From Paramecium octaurelia (taxonomy: Eukaryota; Ciliophora; Oligohymenophorea; Peniculida; Parameciidae), in contig CAJJDP010000026.1 in the NCBI GenBank assembly GCA_905182995.1, forward strand, positions 310,909 to 374,908: a stretch of DNA of 64,000 nucleotides, given 5' to 3'. Under the pieces are notes generated by a model. That model had not been told where the DNA came from. It saw only the letters and a program-made list of their open reading frames with translations, and searched no databases. Positions 47,851 to 59,596 of the stretch are shown here, piece after piece. Both the position numbers and the translations under genes were made by a program. Position 1 is the first letter of the stretch. Every line of letters begins with the position of its first letter.

Positions 47851-48780
47851 TTAGTTAATTCAACTTATTCTTTACTTATATACTAAATTCTACAATTTTA
47901 TGTTCAATAAATTTTACTATTAAATAGAATATAATTTTGAATGAAAAGAATAGTTTATTAATATAATGTAAATTTTTTTTGGCAAATTTGAATTCATGAC
48001 TATCCTTCACCCAAACAAGAATTTGTTCTTTATAGGTGCCGATTTTTTTTAATATTCTAAACAATTATAAACTTCTCTCATTTAACTATTTACTAATCCA
48101 TTTCTATATCAATTACTACAGGATCACATATTCTAAATGGTTAAGACATTTTAATCTTTTGATTTTTCAATGAAAAAAATATTTTAAATTAAATAAAATC
48201 TTAAGGTCATAAATTCATATACCTATGAGTTGATTGAAAATTGTGGCACCATATTTTTCTAATATAATTCCTCTTTATTTCATACAAAAATGACTACCTA
48301 ACCATGAATTTTGAATGAGAAAAACATTCCTTTTGAAATCTTTCATTTTCAAACCAAATAGTTCTCTTTAAAAAGCTTAGAACTATGAATTCTTCTATCT
48401 TGATAATAGATTTCATTATTGTTGTATTTAGACTATAATTTTCTCATGCTTTAATATGAAGAGTAACCATCTATTTAATGTCCTAAATAATTTATGGAAT
48501 ATTAATAAATGAAGGTTGAAAAAAATATTTATCTAAATTTTATTCAAGATAATATATTGAGACTAAATAATAAAAATTTAATAAATTAAGAGTTATTATA
48601 TTTATGTTTTTAAATTCAGTACAATATATTAAATATTCTTCCTATTATCTCTATTAATTAGCATGATTAGTTTAGATAAATAATTAATTTGTTTTTAAAA
48701 TAGATTATAGTACTTTATCATTTAAGTGAATAATCCTTAATTTATTTGAAATCAGATTATAAGATAAATTATTATGTGAA
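47851..48780. other. AT-rich region with possible gene remnant
   Basis: Mostly without gene-like sequence. On the minus strand, 48447 down to about 48240, two adjoining frames read MRKLQSKYNNNEIYYQDRR and NVFLIQNSWLGSHFCMKQRG, separated by a frame change that no good intron explains. This looks like a decayed or partly modelled small gene. I cannot name a family. Confidence 0.4.
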
Positions 48781-49631
48781 ATGTAAAAGGAGAGAGAAGA
48801 GAAGATAATCAAGCAGTTATTTAAGGATGTACATCCTTAGTCGATTCACAATAGGTACTGAACTATTATAAGAAACTAATGAAAAATACAAGCGAGAATG
48901 CTGAATTAACATGCTAAGACAATATTGTTGAAGATGTGTAGGTTTGTTTCCGTGTAATGTGTCAAAATTGTGGATTCATTTCTTAAGGGTATAATAAAAT
49001 AGGATATAGTAAGTATTAAATGATCTAAAGAACCAATATCAGCTACTGGAAGATCAGTTAATTTCAAAAGAAACTGAAGGAAAAAGCTCATTCAAATTCA
49101 ACAGTAATTAAAAGATACGCAGAAGACTTATAAGACACATGTGAAGAAATGCAAAAATAATTGGAAAACTCTAATTCATAAATTATATTATTGAAATGAT
49201 TAATATTAAGGAAGAAATTATCAAAAGAGATAGTTAGAATGAAGAAATAAAATAGGATTTTAAGTCAAGAGCGATTAATGACTGATATACTCTATATTTA
49301 TTATTAATTAATATCTAATATATATTAGAGAGTCAAATCATGATAGATTATCAACTATTTTATTATAACAAAAACAGCAAATTTAATCAAAAAATGTTCC
49401 AAAAAGAAGATATCTTAAAATCTGTAATAAAATGGAATAATACATTAGTAAAAATCGATATCAATATTGGGGTAGACAATAACATTGGAGAGAATATAAG
49501 AATTGAATATTTTATATAGAAAAACTAAACCAAAGAGCACAATTAAGATAAGGTCAAATACAATTCATATCACTGATCAGATGACTAAACCAATAAAATA
49601 AAAGAGAGTGCAGTCCATCCATGATGTTTGA
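48781..49631 (+). CDS. Unknown coiled-coil protein, structure only partly resolved
   Basis: A likely start is ATG 48781 (MQKEREEKIIKQLFKD), joined by a 26-nt intron to VLNYYKKLMKNTSENAELT. Further on, coding-like segments include KNQYQLLEDQLISKETEG, NSTVIKRYAEDLQDTCEEMQ and, near the end, MFQKEDILKSVIKWNNTLVK. A 28-nt intron near 49556-49583 joins to MTKPIKQKRVQSIHDV and TGA 49629-49631. The middle segments lie in different frames and I could not place every intron, so exon borders between about 48950 and 49330 are uncertain. It could also be two neighbouring small genes. Composition is coiled-coil throughout; no domain recognised. Confidence 0.5.
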
Positions 49632-49674
49632 ATACTTTTATAAATTATTAAGGCATAAATTGTAATTTATTAAT

Positions 49675-50537
49675 TCATAATAATAAAATTAAAAGCATAA
49701 CCAAAAAGGTTAAAAAAGCGCAGATAAGCATACACCATAACTTTTTATTTCCCGACTTTTATTTCTCTTATTTTTATTCTAATTAATCTCTCGCCCCATC
49801 AACATATTTTATAGTAGTTCCAAAATTTTTCTCAATTTCATCGAAGTTTGTATGTTGATGCTCAATTTCCAATGCCAGATCCTATACTATTTTATTTACA
49901 GTTTATGCTTTCATTTGCAATCTATTAACATCTTCTTAGTTTTGTTTGAGAATTTGATTTTGCCAATCCAAATGTTCATATTGCTCTAAAGGTTCTACAA
50001 CCAATAATTGCATTTAAGATAGGTTTGTACTGCTTCCAGCAGTTGACTATTTCGATTGGATCTGTTGGTTCAAGTTATAATTCTAAACATCTTACTTAGA
50101 TGATAATTTCATCATTTTATCTATTTCTTTTAATGCATCTTATAGTGGTTCGTATCCAGAATCATTAACTATATTCTTATACAATTACTATTATCTTTAT
50201 AAGTGACTTGCATATAAATCTCTTAATTTTTTAGTTTTGTTTCTTTACTCGACACCTCTTGATTACTTTGATTTATTGTTTAATATACTTGCTCCAATTT
50301 AATAATCTTCTCTTTAAGGTTCAATTACTGCAACTAAATTTTTTTTAATGCCTAAAACAATTAATTCAGATTGTGTTAATCAATTTCGCTTTCTCCTAAA
50401 ACTTACAACTCGTCTACATTTTTCTGAAATTCAACTAATTCTTATCTAACAACCTTGATATTATTAGCTAAGTTTACTTCATATAACGAATCGAAATTCA
50501 TATCACTGTTCAATAACGAAATTTGCAGATCGCTCAT
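49675..50537 (-). CDS. Qa-SNARE (syntaxin family) with C-terminal membrane anchor, 279 aa
   Basis: Membrane-fusion protein of the endomembrane system. From ATG 50537 (MSDLQISLLNSDMNFDSLYE) to TGA 49675-49677; a 23-nt intron (GTATATTAAAC...ATCAAAG) joins the N-terminal helical region to QSRGVEQRNKTKKLRDLYAS and leaves 280 codons. The SNARE motif is LQMKAQTVNKIVQDLALEI, then EHQHTNFDEIEKNFGTTIKY, with the zero-layer Gln in HQH. It is followed directly by a basic stretch and one transmembrane segment (LWCMLICAFLTFLVMLLILL) at the very end, the standard tail-anchored layout. The N-terminal part is helical, as in Habc domains. Which compartment it serves (plasma membrane, endosome or vacuole) cannot be told by eye. 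Confidence 0.88.
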
Positions 50538-50621
50538 TTAAACTATTAATTATTAAATGCTTCAACATATATTATTATGTTTCAATTCAGAATACTTAAA
50601 TAAATTTTATTATTTCAATCC

Positions 50622-51761
50622 TCAATCAAACCATAATACTCGCTTCCCATTTATCCAATGTCCCTTCCTACTTCCCTACTAAGCATTCCTGTACTCTCCA
50701 ACTCCATTCTATTTACCATCCTCCCACTATCCACTATATTGTCTATTATCAGCTAACTATATTTCAATCAAAAAATACGCCATCTCAATGTGCCGAATCC
50801 ATGTTTCTTATCATTTTTATATTCCCCCTCATAAATTGTTCCATCTGCCCATATCATCTTGCCCTTTCCATCCTTTTTATCATTTCTCCATTCTCCTGCA
50901 TAAACTCTACCATCTGTCCAATTGAAAGTACTAAATATGAAACATAAATTAAACCCATATCCATTAAATTAATTATTTCTAAATTCACCTTCATACATAC
51001 ATCCATCATTAAACTTATATATACCCTCTCCTGATCTTTTGCCAAACTGGAAATCACCTTTATATGTAGATTAGTCAGAAAATAATTCGAATCCTTAACC
51101 ATGCTACAAATTTTAGAACCATTAACCTTTATACAAAGATCCATCGTAATGGTAATATTCTCCGTATCCATGATCTCATATTTAACATTTACATATACGT
51201 TAATCATCAACCCAATCTCCAATATAATAATCACCATCACAATATATCATTCTCCCTCTTCCATTTGCTAATCCTTGATAAAATTAGCCTTCAAACAGAG
51301 ATCCATTTTTCTGTATTTCATTTCCTAGAAATTTTACAACTAATATTTAACCTTTTCCACTCTTCTAATCCTCTAGCCATCCTCCTTTATATAAACTCCC
51401 ATTTTTTAATTCATAAACACAATGGTTACTTGTTTCTACCTCTTCATCTTCATAAGGACCCAATTTATCTAGAAGTTCCTTTATTCTAAATATATTATAC
51501 CTTGACTTTTTGAGAAGAAGACAAGAACAATTCATTAGTCAGCATAGCTACTTTGCAATTTGGTTTGTTAAACTCAAAAACTAAAGAACACTCTGTTTAT
51601 CTAGTCTTTGTTTGAGATTGTATTTTATCTATATCATCTTGTATTAGAGGTTCATCCGAAATAGCTAAGGGCTCTTTTATGACTTCTGCCCTTTGGGTGT
51701 ATACCAGGGGACTTATTTCACTAATTACTGGTACAGTTTCAGAACATACACATTATCCCAT
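50622..51761 (-). CDS. MORN-repeat protein with acylation-type N terminus, 347 aa
   Basis: Membrane-associated scaffold. From ATG 51761 (MGQCVCSETVPVISE) to TGA 50622-50624; introns of 22, 24, 24 and 26 nt leave exactly 348 codons. MGQCVC carries Gly2 for myristoylation and two Cys for palmitoylation. Residues about 120-345 are MORN units such as SLYKGGWLEDQKSGKGQ, SLFEGQFYQGLANGRGRM, STYKGDFQFGKRSGEGIY, RVYAGEWRNDKKDGKGKM and TIYEGEYKNDKKHGFGTL, ending KGHWINGKRVLWFD. MORN proteins in ciliates and apicomplexans link membranes to the cortex and basal bodies; which process this one serves is unknown. The last splice, within the final MORN unit, is supported by the restored RWPDNRQYSGQWEDGKQNG. 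Confidence 0.92.
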
Positions 51762-51801
51762 GATATAATTATTATTAGAAGTAAGGATTATATATATAAC
51801 A

Positions 51802-52365
51802 TCATGGCTTTTTAGTGAAATTATTCTTGGTCTTAATCTCTTATTTTATCAATTCAAGTATACACCCTGTTAAATTCTAATTCATTTACATCTATCAATA
51901 ATAATTCACTGAAAACTGAGCAAATTACTCGATCTTTTTTTGATAATTCATAATTATTCTTACTTTTTATTATATCTTATATTCTAATATATCATAAAAT
52001 CTACTTAATTGATCTTTCACTACATTTCTTATAAATCTAAAGACTTAGAGCTTTATGATCAGCGTTTTTCTAATTATTATTTGTAGTTCTAATTTATCAT
52101 TAAATTTAATTAAGCGATAATTCTAACTAACTATGGTTTGAAATTTGTTGTTTTAAGTAATGCAGAAATGTTTATTCATATTCATATATTTTGTCATTGA
52201 AATTTAATTTGCAAAGAATACATTAATTGCATTATTCAACACATTCAAATTTCTTTTTTCTCCAATTTTTCCTTTATTTATTTCTTATAAGCATTTAAAC
52301 TAGAGCCCTTGTTACTGAAATTCATCCTAATATTGTGTCATTATAAAAGCTCTAAAATATTTCAT
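51802..52365 (-). CDS. Unknown Lys/Gln/Asn-rich protein, 156 or 181 aa
   Basis: From ATG 52365 (MKYFRAFIMTQYQDEFQQQG) the frame is open to TGA 51895-51897 (156 aa). An 18-nt GT..AG segment spanning that TGA would, if spliced, extend the protein to TGA 51802-51804 (181 aa); 18 nt would be the shortest intron in the window. The sequence is helical and basic with several Met and Phe, and no known motif. The gene ends 40 bp from the start of the MORN gene on the same strand. Confidence 0.45.
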
Positions 52366-53435
52366 AAAAATTATAGTGCCCCGCAAAATAAAGTTTTGAG
52401 ATGTAAACTGATTTTATAATAATATTATTTTATATTTTATTTGTTAGGTTGATTTGTCTCATAATATATTTTGTTTCTCCCATTCAACAACTTTGTTTAA
52501 TTGATGATAAATATTTGTTTATTTGGCGATTATAAATTTGATTTTTCTTTAATCTAATACTTAATAATAATTAATTAATTTATCAATCCACCAAAAATCT
52601 TTTGTGAATTAGCAATAATTCATTTATCTTTTCTGTTTTGTACACTATTGGTTATTCCTATATTTAATAATAATATTATTGAAAAATAAAAACTGTCTTT
52701 TAGGATTATGATTATACTCTTACTTTCATTTTTATAAAGTCCTTTTTAGGATATTTTGATATGTTGCAAATCATAAAGTTTTAATAATCTCTTTTATCTA
52801 AAATTTATATATTTTTGCCTATAATTGACCTGAAATCTTTAGGATTTTATTTCAATTTAGTTGTTTTTAAATTTTTGAGCTATTAATAAATCTAATTAAA
52901 AATTCTATAATTTCTATATGGGTTGATCTTTACTTAGATAAAGCAACTATATACTTTCTTGTCAATTAAAATGAACTTAATTCTTAGTAATTTAATAAGG
53001 TGTTATTTTAAGTTTAATTTCTGGTATGTTAATGTTTTACTGAAAATACATTAACTAGTATTTTTGATTTTATTTTTTTATTGATTATTGTAGCCAATCT
53101 ACTTAAATATGATAGAAGTATATTCTCGAATTAAATATGATGAGACAGATTTTAACATTTAAAAAGTAAGATTGAGATACTATTCATTTTACTGTGATAA
53201 TTTAAATTTATTGATATAAAATAATTAAATTAGATCAAGCACGACTAGTAAAAGTCTTTAGGTTCTTACTTAATTTTCATCATTCCCTTAGTTAAATCTG
53301 GATTCAATTATTTTAACTAATTAAGCACCTAATTAACACTCATTTCTTCTTGCTTGAGTAGCATATTTTTATTTCATTGACAAAGGTTGAGATTAAGCAT
53401 AGTTAAAAAGTTATTTGTTTTTTTAGATTTTTCCT
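52366..53435. other. AT-rich region without a confident gene
   Basis: About 1 kb. The minus strand holds Lys/Ile-rich frames, for example one starting KVRVQSQSQKTVFIFQQYY near 52730, each broken by TGA within 50-60 codons. They may be remnants of a gene. No RNA gene or repeat seen. Confidence 0.45.
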
Positions 53436-53445
53436 GTAGCTTTTT

Positions 53446-53605
53446 TAAGCAATGGCTGATTAAGATCCAATTTGTTGATTTATGTGATCTAATTTATTTA
53501 TAGCCTTTATTCTCAGCTTCGAGTCTCGCAATTGTTTTTCCTAATTTTCAATTGACAATTAAAGGCAGCAACTGATAAGGCATTAGAAAAGCTATTCAAA
53601 TCAAA
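53446..53605 (-). pseudogene. Frameshifted relic of a trichocyst matrix protein gene
   Basis: On the minus strand the segment aligns in order with the 3' part of the intact trichocyst gene at 28289-29389. GTTGCTGCCTTTAA, the region encoding TIARLEAQS, and SAIAQ can all be recognised. The relic reads VAAFN in one frame and then TIARLEAEN in another, so it is frameshifted, and both ends are missing. It appears again at 54733-54892 because of the assembly duplication. Confidence 0.8.
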
Positions 53606-54520
53606 AGAAATTCAACTTTCATTTAATATTTAATTTAATTTTATTCCTCTCCTATCCCAACATTCAATTCCTTTTGTATTTGCAATTCAAATTATTTCAT
53701 TTTATTCTCCCCATTTACTATTGAGACTTTATAATTTTTTTAATCTGCTTTAATCAAAATACTGTGGAGGAGATTTTAATTGTAAAATAAAAAAATTAGA
53801 ATAGGGTTTTGCTGAAACATAATTAAGCCAGTATGTTACATCAAAAAATGAATGTGAAATTATCTTCATCAACTTTATATATGTCTAATAAATAAATTAA
53901 TATATATATTATTCTTTAATGTAAAATTATATTTAAACATACATCTAATTAATTTATCATAGATTGCATTTCTTGAATAAAGTACACACCTTTATTGAAA
54001 TGATAAACTCATGATATAAAATGATGTATTTCCATTAAATTTTAATGAAGATCAATCTTATTAGAAACTTGAAAAAATATATTAAAATCAGAAAAATAAT
54101 TCTCATAAAATAAATATCTATATTATAATTTGCTTCTTTTAAATTTTTTTTTATGATAAGAAATCAGATAAATTATTCTCTTAATTAGTGAAATATGTTT
54201 TAATAGAATTTCAATATTAGAATAATTTTACAATGAACTTTCAATGACCATTATAGATAATTTATTAACAAATATACTCAAATAAAAAAAATTATTCTCC
54301 CCTTTCAAAATCAAAAGATAACAATATCAATGATCATTTATAAAGCAGTGAGAAGTGCTGAGGTATAACACAGAAATCAGTAATGTATTGATGGAAGTCA
54401 AATTGTTGATGTTATTTAGAATGACAATCAAATTTTTTATTCTTTATGGAAAAAAAATGAAAAGATGCCTAATTGCCCAATAAAAAATTTGTTTCTGATA
54501 AATTATGATTGATATTTTAT

Positions 54521-54721
54521 TCATAAATTCATTTCTAACATTTCTCTTTTAAGTTTTTCAATAACTTTTTCTACTAATGTCACTAATGTTTCCTTTGTCC
54601 TTTCCCTTTCTCCTCTAGTCTTTCTCAATTAATCTTGGATTCTATTCGATATCTCTCGTAAATTCTCAATAATCTCTTCCTCTTTAATTTCTCTTTCTTT
54701 TTTTTCTCTATAAATGTGTAC
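54521..54721 (-). pseudogene. Truncated duplicate of the SF-assemblin 3' end (assembly artefact)
   Basis: Identical to 55808-56008 of the intact gene, ending at the N. It encodes only the last exon and should not be counted as a separate locus. Confidence 0.8.
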
Positions 54722-54722
54722 N

Positions 54723-56008
54723 GTAGCTTTTTTAAGCAATGGCTGATTAAGATCCAATTTGTTGATTTATGTGATCTAATTTATTTATAGCCTTTATTCT
54801 CAGCTTCGAGTCTCGCAATTGTTTTTCCTAATTTTCAATTGACAATTAAAGGCAGCAACTGATAAGGCATTAGAAAAGCTATTCAAATCAAAAGAAATTC
54901 AACTTTCATTTAATATTTAATTTAATTTTATTCCTCTCCTATCCCAACATTCAATTCCTTTTGTATTTGCAATTCAAATTATTTCATTTTATTCTCCCCA
55001 TTTACTATTGAGACTTTATAATTTTTTTAATCTGCTTTAATCAAAATACTGTGGAGGAGATTTTAATTGTAAAATAAAAAAATTAGAATAGGGTTTTGCT
55101 GAAACATAATTAAGCCAGTATGTTACATCAAAAAATGAATGTGAAATTATCTTCATCAACTTTATATATGTCTAATAAATAAATTAATATATATATTATT
55201 CTTTAATGTAAAATTATATTTAAACATACATCTAATTAATTTATCATAGATTGCATTTCTTGAATAAAGTACACACCTTTATTGAAATGATAAACTCATG
55301 ATATAAAATGATGTATTTCCATTAAATTTTAATGAAGATCAATCTTATTAGAAACTTGAAAAAATATATTAAAATCAGAAAAATAATTCTCATAAAATAA
55401 ATATCTATATTATAATTTGCTTCTTTTAAATTTTTTTTTATGATAAGAAATCAGATAAATTATTCTCTTAATTAGTGAAATATGTTTTAATAGAATTTCA
55501 ATATTAGAATAATTTTACAATGAACTTTCAATGACCATTATAGATAATTTATTAACAAATATACTCAAATAAAAAAAATTATTCTCCCCTTTCAAAATCA
55601 AAAGATAACAATATCAATGATCATTTATAAAGCAGTGAGAAGTGCTGAGGTATAACACAGAAATCAGTAATGTATTGATGGAAGTCAAATTGTTGATGTT
55701 ATTTAGAATGACAATCAAATTTTTTATTCTTTATGGAAAAAAAATGAAAAGATGCCTAATTGCCCAATAAAAAATTTGTTTCTGATAAATTATGATTGAT
55801 ATTTTATTCATAAATTCATTTCTAACATTTCTCTTTTAAGTTTTTCAATAACTTTTTCTACTAATGTCACTAATGTTTCCTTTGTCCTTTCCCTTTCTCC
55901 TCTAGTCTTTCTCAATTAATCTTGGATTCTATTCGATATCTCTCGTAAATTCTCAATAATCTCTTCCTCTTTAATTTCTCTTTCTTTTTTTTCTCTATAA
56001 ATGTGTAC
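54723..56008. repeat. Second copy of the 1,286-bp duplication
   Basis: This copy runs on into unique sequence at 56009 and so carries the intact SF-assemblin gene. The first copy is cut at 54721. Confidence 0.9.
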
Positions 56009-56652
56009 ATTAGAATTACTTTTCAAATAGCAATCTTAAATCATTCAACTGTTCAACGAATTAATGATAAATTTTTTCCTCTACATCCTTTCTTTCTGTG
56101 ATTTCATTTTACAATTCATCTGCTATTTTTGGTAATTCTTCATTCAAAAATGAATCAATATATTCATGTGATGTTGATTATGCCTAAATTAACACAATTA
56201 ATACTATTCGTTCCTTAATTACATCCTATTATAAGGACTCTATTTATTATCCAATTGAATAAATAATTTTTTTTTCTTATTCTACTCTCTCTTTAGAGTT
56301 TTATTCAATCAACCTTCTTACATGTCTTTCTAAGTCTGTAATTAATTTAAAAGTTTCTGTTTCTTGTCTTTCACGACTTAATTTATAATCATTCTAATTA
56401 CTTCTTTATTCTTATTCTAAAAATTCAGTTATCTGTCTGACTTTGGCTGCTTTATAAACGAACTTCTCTTCTTTTTGATCTGACTAATGTTGCAATTGTG
56501 CCTCAAAAGCCATGATCAATTAACTAATTGCATGAAAACGATTGTTTTTTCTAAAAATTCAAAACTATTTATTACTCATCCTGAACACTAGTGGAAATGT
56601 TATTTAATTTTTCAAAGATTGAAGAGACTCTATTTTAGATATTTTCAGACAT
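55808..56652 (-). CDS. SF-assemblin (striated fibre/rootlet protein), 264 aa
   Basis: Structural protein of striated microtubule-associated rootlets at basal bodies. From ATG 56652 (MSENIQNRVSSIFEKLNNIS) to TGA 55808-55810; two 25-nt introns leave exactly 265 codons. A short Ser/Thr-containing head precedes one long coiled coil, with AFEAQLQHQSDQKEEKFVYK, KLITDLERHVRRLIEQNS, ERIVLIVLIQAQSTSHEYID and a C terminus rich in ERERTKETL-type heptads. The small head and continuous helix of about 240 residues match the SFA family. Paramecium has several SFA groups forming the kinetodesmal fibre. The last exon lies partly in the duplicated block. Confidence 0.85.
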
Positions 56653-56803
56653 TATTTAATAATTTTTATTTGTAGATAAAAAAAGATAATATACATCTAT
56701 TGATATGCGTATTTAACTCAACCAAGTTCCAGTTGTTAAATGACACATAAGCTGAGTATTAGATTTATTTGATATATTTTTAATTAATAAAATAAATTCG
56801 TTA

Positions 56804-58049
56804 ATGTTGACTGATAAAACAAATTCATATGAAAATAAAGCCAATGATCATAGTTACATTGAGGAGCATCAATAATTATTCGAGAAAACCTCTTAGTTTA
56901 CAAACATTGATGACAACAGCACCATTTATATTGATCAAGAAACCAATGAATAGAGTGTCATTCTAAGTAAAGACCCAGAAGTTTAGAAATCTATCTGTTT
57001 ATAAGAAAATGAGATTTAGAGATTGTCTTAAGCCTATGCTGACAAGTATTATTATGAAATGAAATTTGAACAATATCAAAATCTATTGGCATAATAATAA
57101 TGCACAATCTCTAAGTTATTGAATGAGAAAAAGGATTTGCAATAAAAATTAGAAAAATCTATTATTTAGAATAATTATCAAGAAAATTACAATTCCCTCT
57201 AATAGACTCATCAATTAGAATAATAATTAGAAGGGCTACAATTATAAAATGAGAATTTACTCCAATAAAATGATTTGTATGATAAATAATTGGAGGAAAC
57301 AAAAAGATTATTATAAAAGTTGAATAAAGAATAAGAATCATTGTAATTATAATTTTAGGAATACAAACTATAAGTATTTATTAAGGAATAAGAATAATAA
57401 TAATTGATTACTCAGTTGTAAAACAAAAGCTCATCAGAATCTAAGTTATCCATCTATTAAGAGTTATAACATCAAATGAATGAAATAAAAGAACAGAACA
57501 ATTACTTATTTGATTAATTAAGCAAGAAAGAACAAGAAATCGAATAATATTTTTAGAAATAATTGTCCAATATTGTAGAATAGTTCACCTAAGAAAAATA
57601 ATAATTATAAGAAGAGTTTGAATTGTAATTAGAAAATAAAGATGAAATCATACATCAATTAGAAATCTAGGTGAATGATGTGCATAATCAAGCTTAACAA
57701 CTATATTCTGAAAACTTACAATTGTAAAATCAATTAGACCTTTTAGGACAAAAGTATAATGTTATAGTGTATCATTTTTAGTTATTAGGAAGACATTTAA
57801 CAATAGGCTAATGAGTTATCATCACAAGTAGCAGAGTATAAAATAATAATAAATAATTTGGAAAATTAGATATTTGTGATGAATGCTGAGATCTAAAGAA
57901 GAGGCAGATCGAATGGTAAAGAGAATGCCCAGAGAGTCTTATAAGGAATATAAAAACAGAACTAATAGAGACTAAGTACTGGAGAGATGACATTTTCAAA
58001 TATAACTCCTAATTCCAATTCATTTAAATACTAAAACCTAAAAAATTGA
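56804..58049 (+). CDS. Gln-rich coiled-coil protein, 405 aa
   Basis: From ATG 56804 (MLTDKTNSYENKANDHSYIE) to TGA 58047-58049; one 28-nt intron (GTATAATGTTATAG...TTTTTAG) leaves exactly 406 codons. After an acidic N terminus of about 70 residues, nearly the whole protein is a Gln/Glu/Leu/Lys coiled coil with many TAA and TAG Gln codons. A polar tail with RRGRSNGKENAQR and FSNITPNSNSF ends it. It is divergent from the SF-assemblin gene (151 bp between starts), which may mean shared control, but that is inference. No family recognised. Confidence 0.75.
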
Positions 58050-58080
58050 TTAATACTATAAAATTATATAAATAAATAAT

Positions 58081-59414
58081 TCATATAAGACAAAATGTAA
58101 ACTTTCTATCTCCCATGTTATAGATAGAACCAAAATAATGGAAAAATACTCCTAGAAAAACAAAACAATGCCACCATTAATGACTATGTCCCTAAGATAA
58201 AATTTATTATTACAAAGATATCGAATTTGCCTGGCATAAACCTCTCAGGAATTCTTAAAGTATATAAAGCCAAACCAAATAAGTAACTTGATCCCATCAA
58301 AACATAAAATAAAAATGAGTGTTTAAATGGTAAATAATCTGAAATATCCTCTCTATAAAATCTATTTAGAATATTTGTAATTCATACTCTCTTAAATAAA
58401 GATGGACAGCTGGAACACCTGCAAATAATCCTAAAGATCCATACATGAGTCCTTTAACTTTTCTCCATTTTTCTGTATGAATGAAATCAAAGATGGAAAC
58501 TATGTAAGCAGCCAAACATGCCGATCCTACTGTGATGAGATAAAAATATCTCAAAAATGCATCGCAATAAAATCCATAATAAAATGGAGGAAAACAAGAC
58601 CCCAAAATAAGTAGAGAGATACCTCCATAATCAACTCTCATAAGATATTTATTAGCTTCTTCACTCATCTAATAAAATAGATGGAATAATGCTGATCCAG
58701 CCATGCACATTAATCCACTCACTAAAAATACAACTATGGGCCATCTTGATACATGATAAGGATCAGTATTATTTCTCAAAAATTACTCCTATTTCAAAAT
58801 GGATGTATGGGAATAGTCATGCTTATAGATTTCAACCCAATCAAATTGTTCACTGTCAATCTATTTATATTAAATAGCCACTTTACTTCTTAAATTATTT
58901 TATCTTTAAATAAATTAAATTTATTTTAGAATACAACTGCATATTCAGCTACTTCCTCAAAATTGAGTATATCTACTGTAATTTTCATTAAATGGACAAT
59001 CTCTTTATAAGTCTCAGAAGTAAGCATCGAATTCTGAAAGTGATCAATTTTATTAAAAATTTCTTCATATTTTTGTCTATCAGCCATAATGTTTTGGTTG
59101 CTATTTGAAGTTGGGTTTAATGTAGAATTAAAACTAAATATTTGGTCAATGTCTTGTTCAATTCTTTGTCTGTGATCATAATGATAACTAACAATATAAA
59201 TAATTAATAGGAATGTTAGAAATGATCCTATAACATGTGTCCAAACATTGATAAGCTCATTGTGTTTCTAAAAAAGTGACTTTAGCACTAGCCAAGGAGT
59301 AGAATAGTTAACTCTATAGCCACTCAGAATGTAGATGTTGTCAACCGTATAGTATTTGGCTGCTTGTTGAATAGTTCCAACATAATGCTTCGCTTAGTTT
59401 ATAATTCCTTCCAT
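58081..59414 (-). CDS. PAQR-family seven-transmembrane receptor (adiponectin receptor/hemolysin III superfamily)
   Basis: Integral membrane protein of the PAQR superfamily, many of which are zinc-dependent ceramidase-like hydrolases. Conserved elements: HNELINVWTHVIGSFLTF, SGLMCMAGSALFHLFY (SxxxH), YLMRVDYGGISLLILGS (Asp) and FGHSHQWWHCFVFLGVFFHY (HxxxH-type), so the metal site is intact. Introns of 26 nt (GTATGAATTACAAATATTCTAAATAG) and 22 nt are clear in the 3' half. A further intron or pair of introns totalling 2 mod 3 lies between codons for KITVDIL and DSEQFDWVEIYKHDYSH. I could not fix it, and the linker there may be wrong by 10-20 residues. Predicted length about 405-420 aa from ATG 59414 to TGA 58081-58083. 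Ligand unknown. Confidence 0.88.
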
Positions 59415-59596
59415 GCACAGATTAATTTGAATAAAATAATAAATGTATACCATGAGTTTATACAAGTATGCTTTTTAAATAGTAAAAATACGTAATGATA
59501 ATAAACCATATGCAATATTTTAATAAATTATTCAAATTAATTATATGATGTTAATTAGTTTATAGTGCTTCCAGATCAATATAAAAATTAAATAAT

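Larger units (their letters stand above)
53436..54721. repeat. First copy of a 1,286-bp direct duplication flanking a single N
   Basis: Bases 53436-54721 recur at 54723-56008 with the N at 54722 between them; all compared lines are identical. The block contains the trichocyst-gene relic and the C-terminal part of the SF-assemblin gene. As at 21326, this has the form of an uncollapsed contig overlap. Confidence 0.9.

Noticed and set aside
47940-48070. Short similarity to the small gene at 43012-43295 (GGGTGAAGGATAGTC)
   Set aside because: The match is about 15 bp with no flanking agreement, so it is probably chance.
50854-51489. ORFs on both strands inside the MORN gene
   Set aside because: They are frame shadows of MORN repeats; the correct frame shows YxGxxxxGxxxGxG units across four introns.
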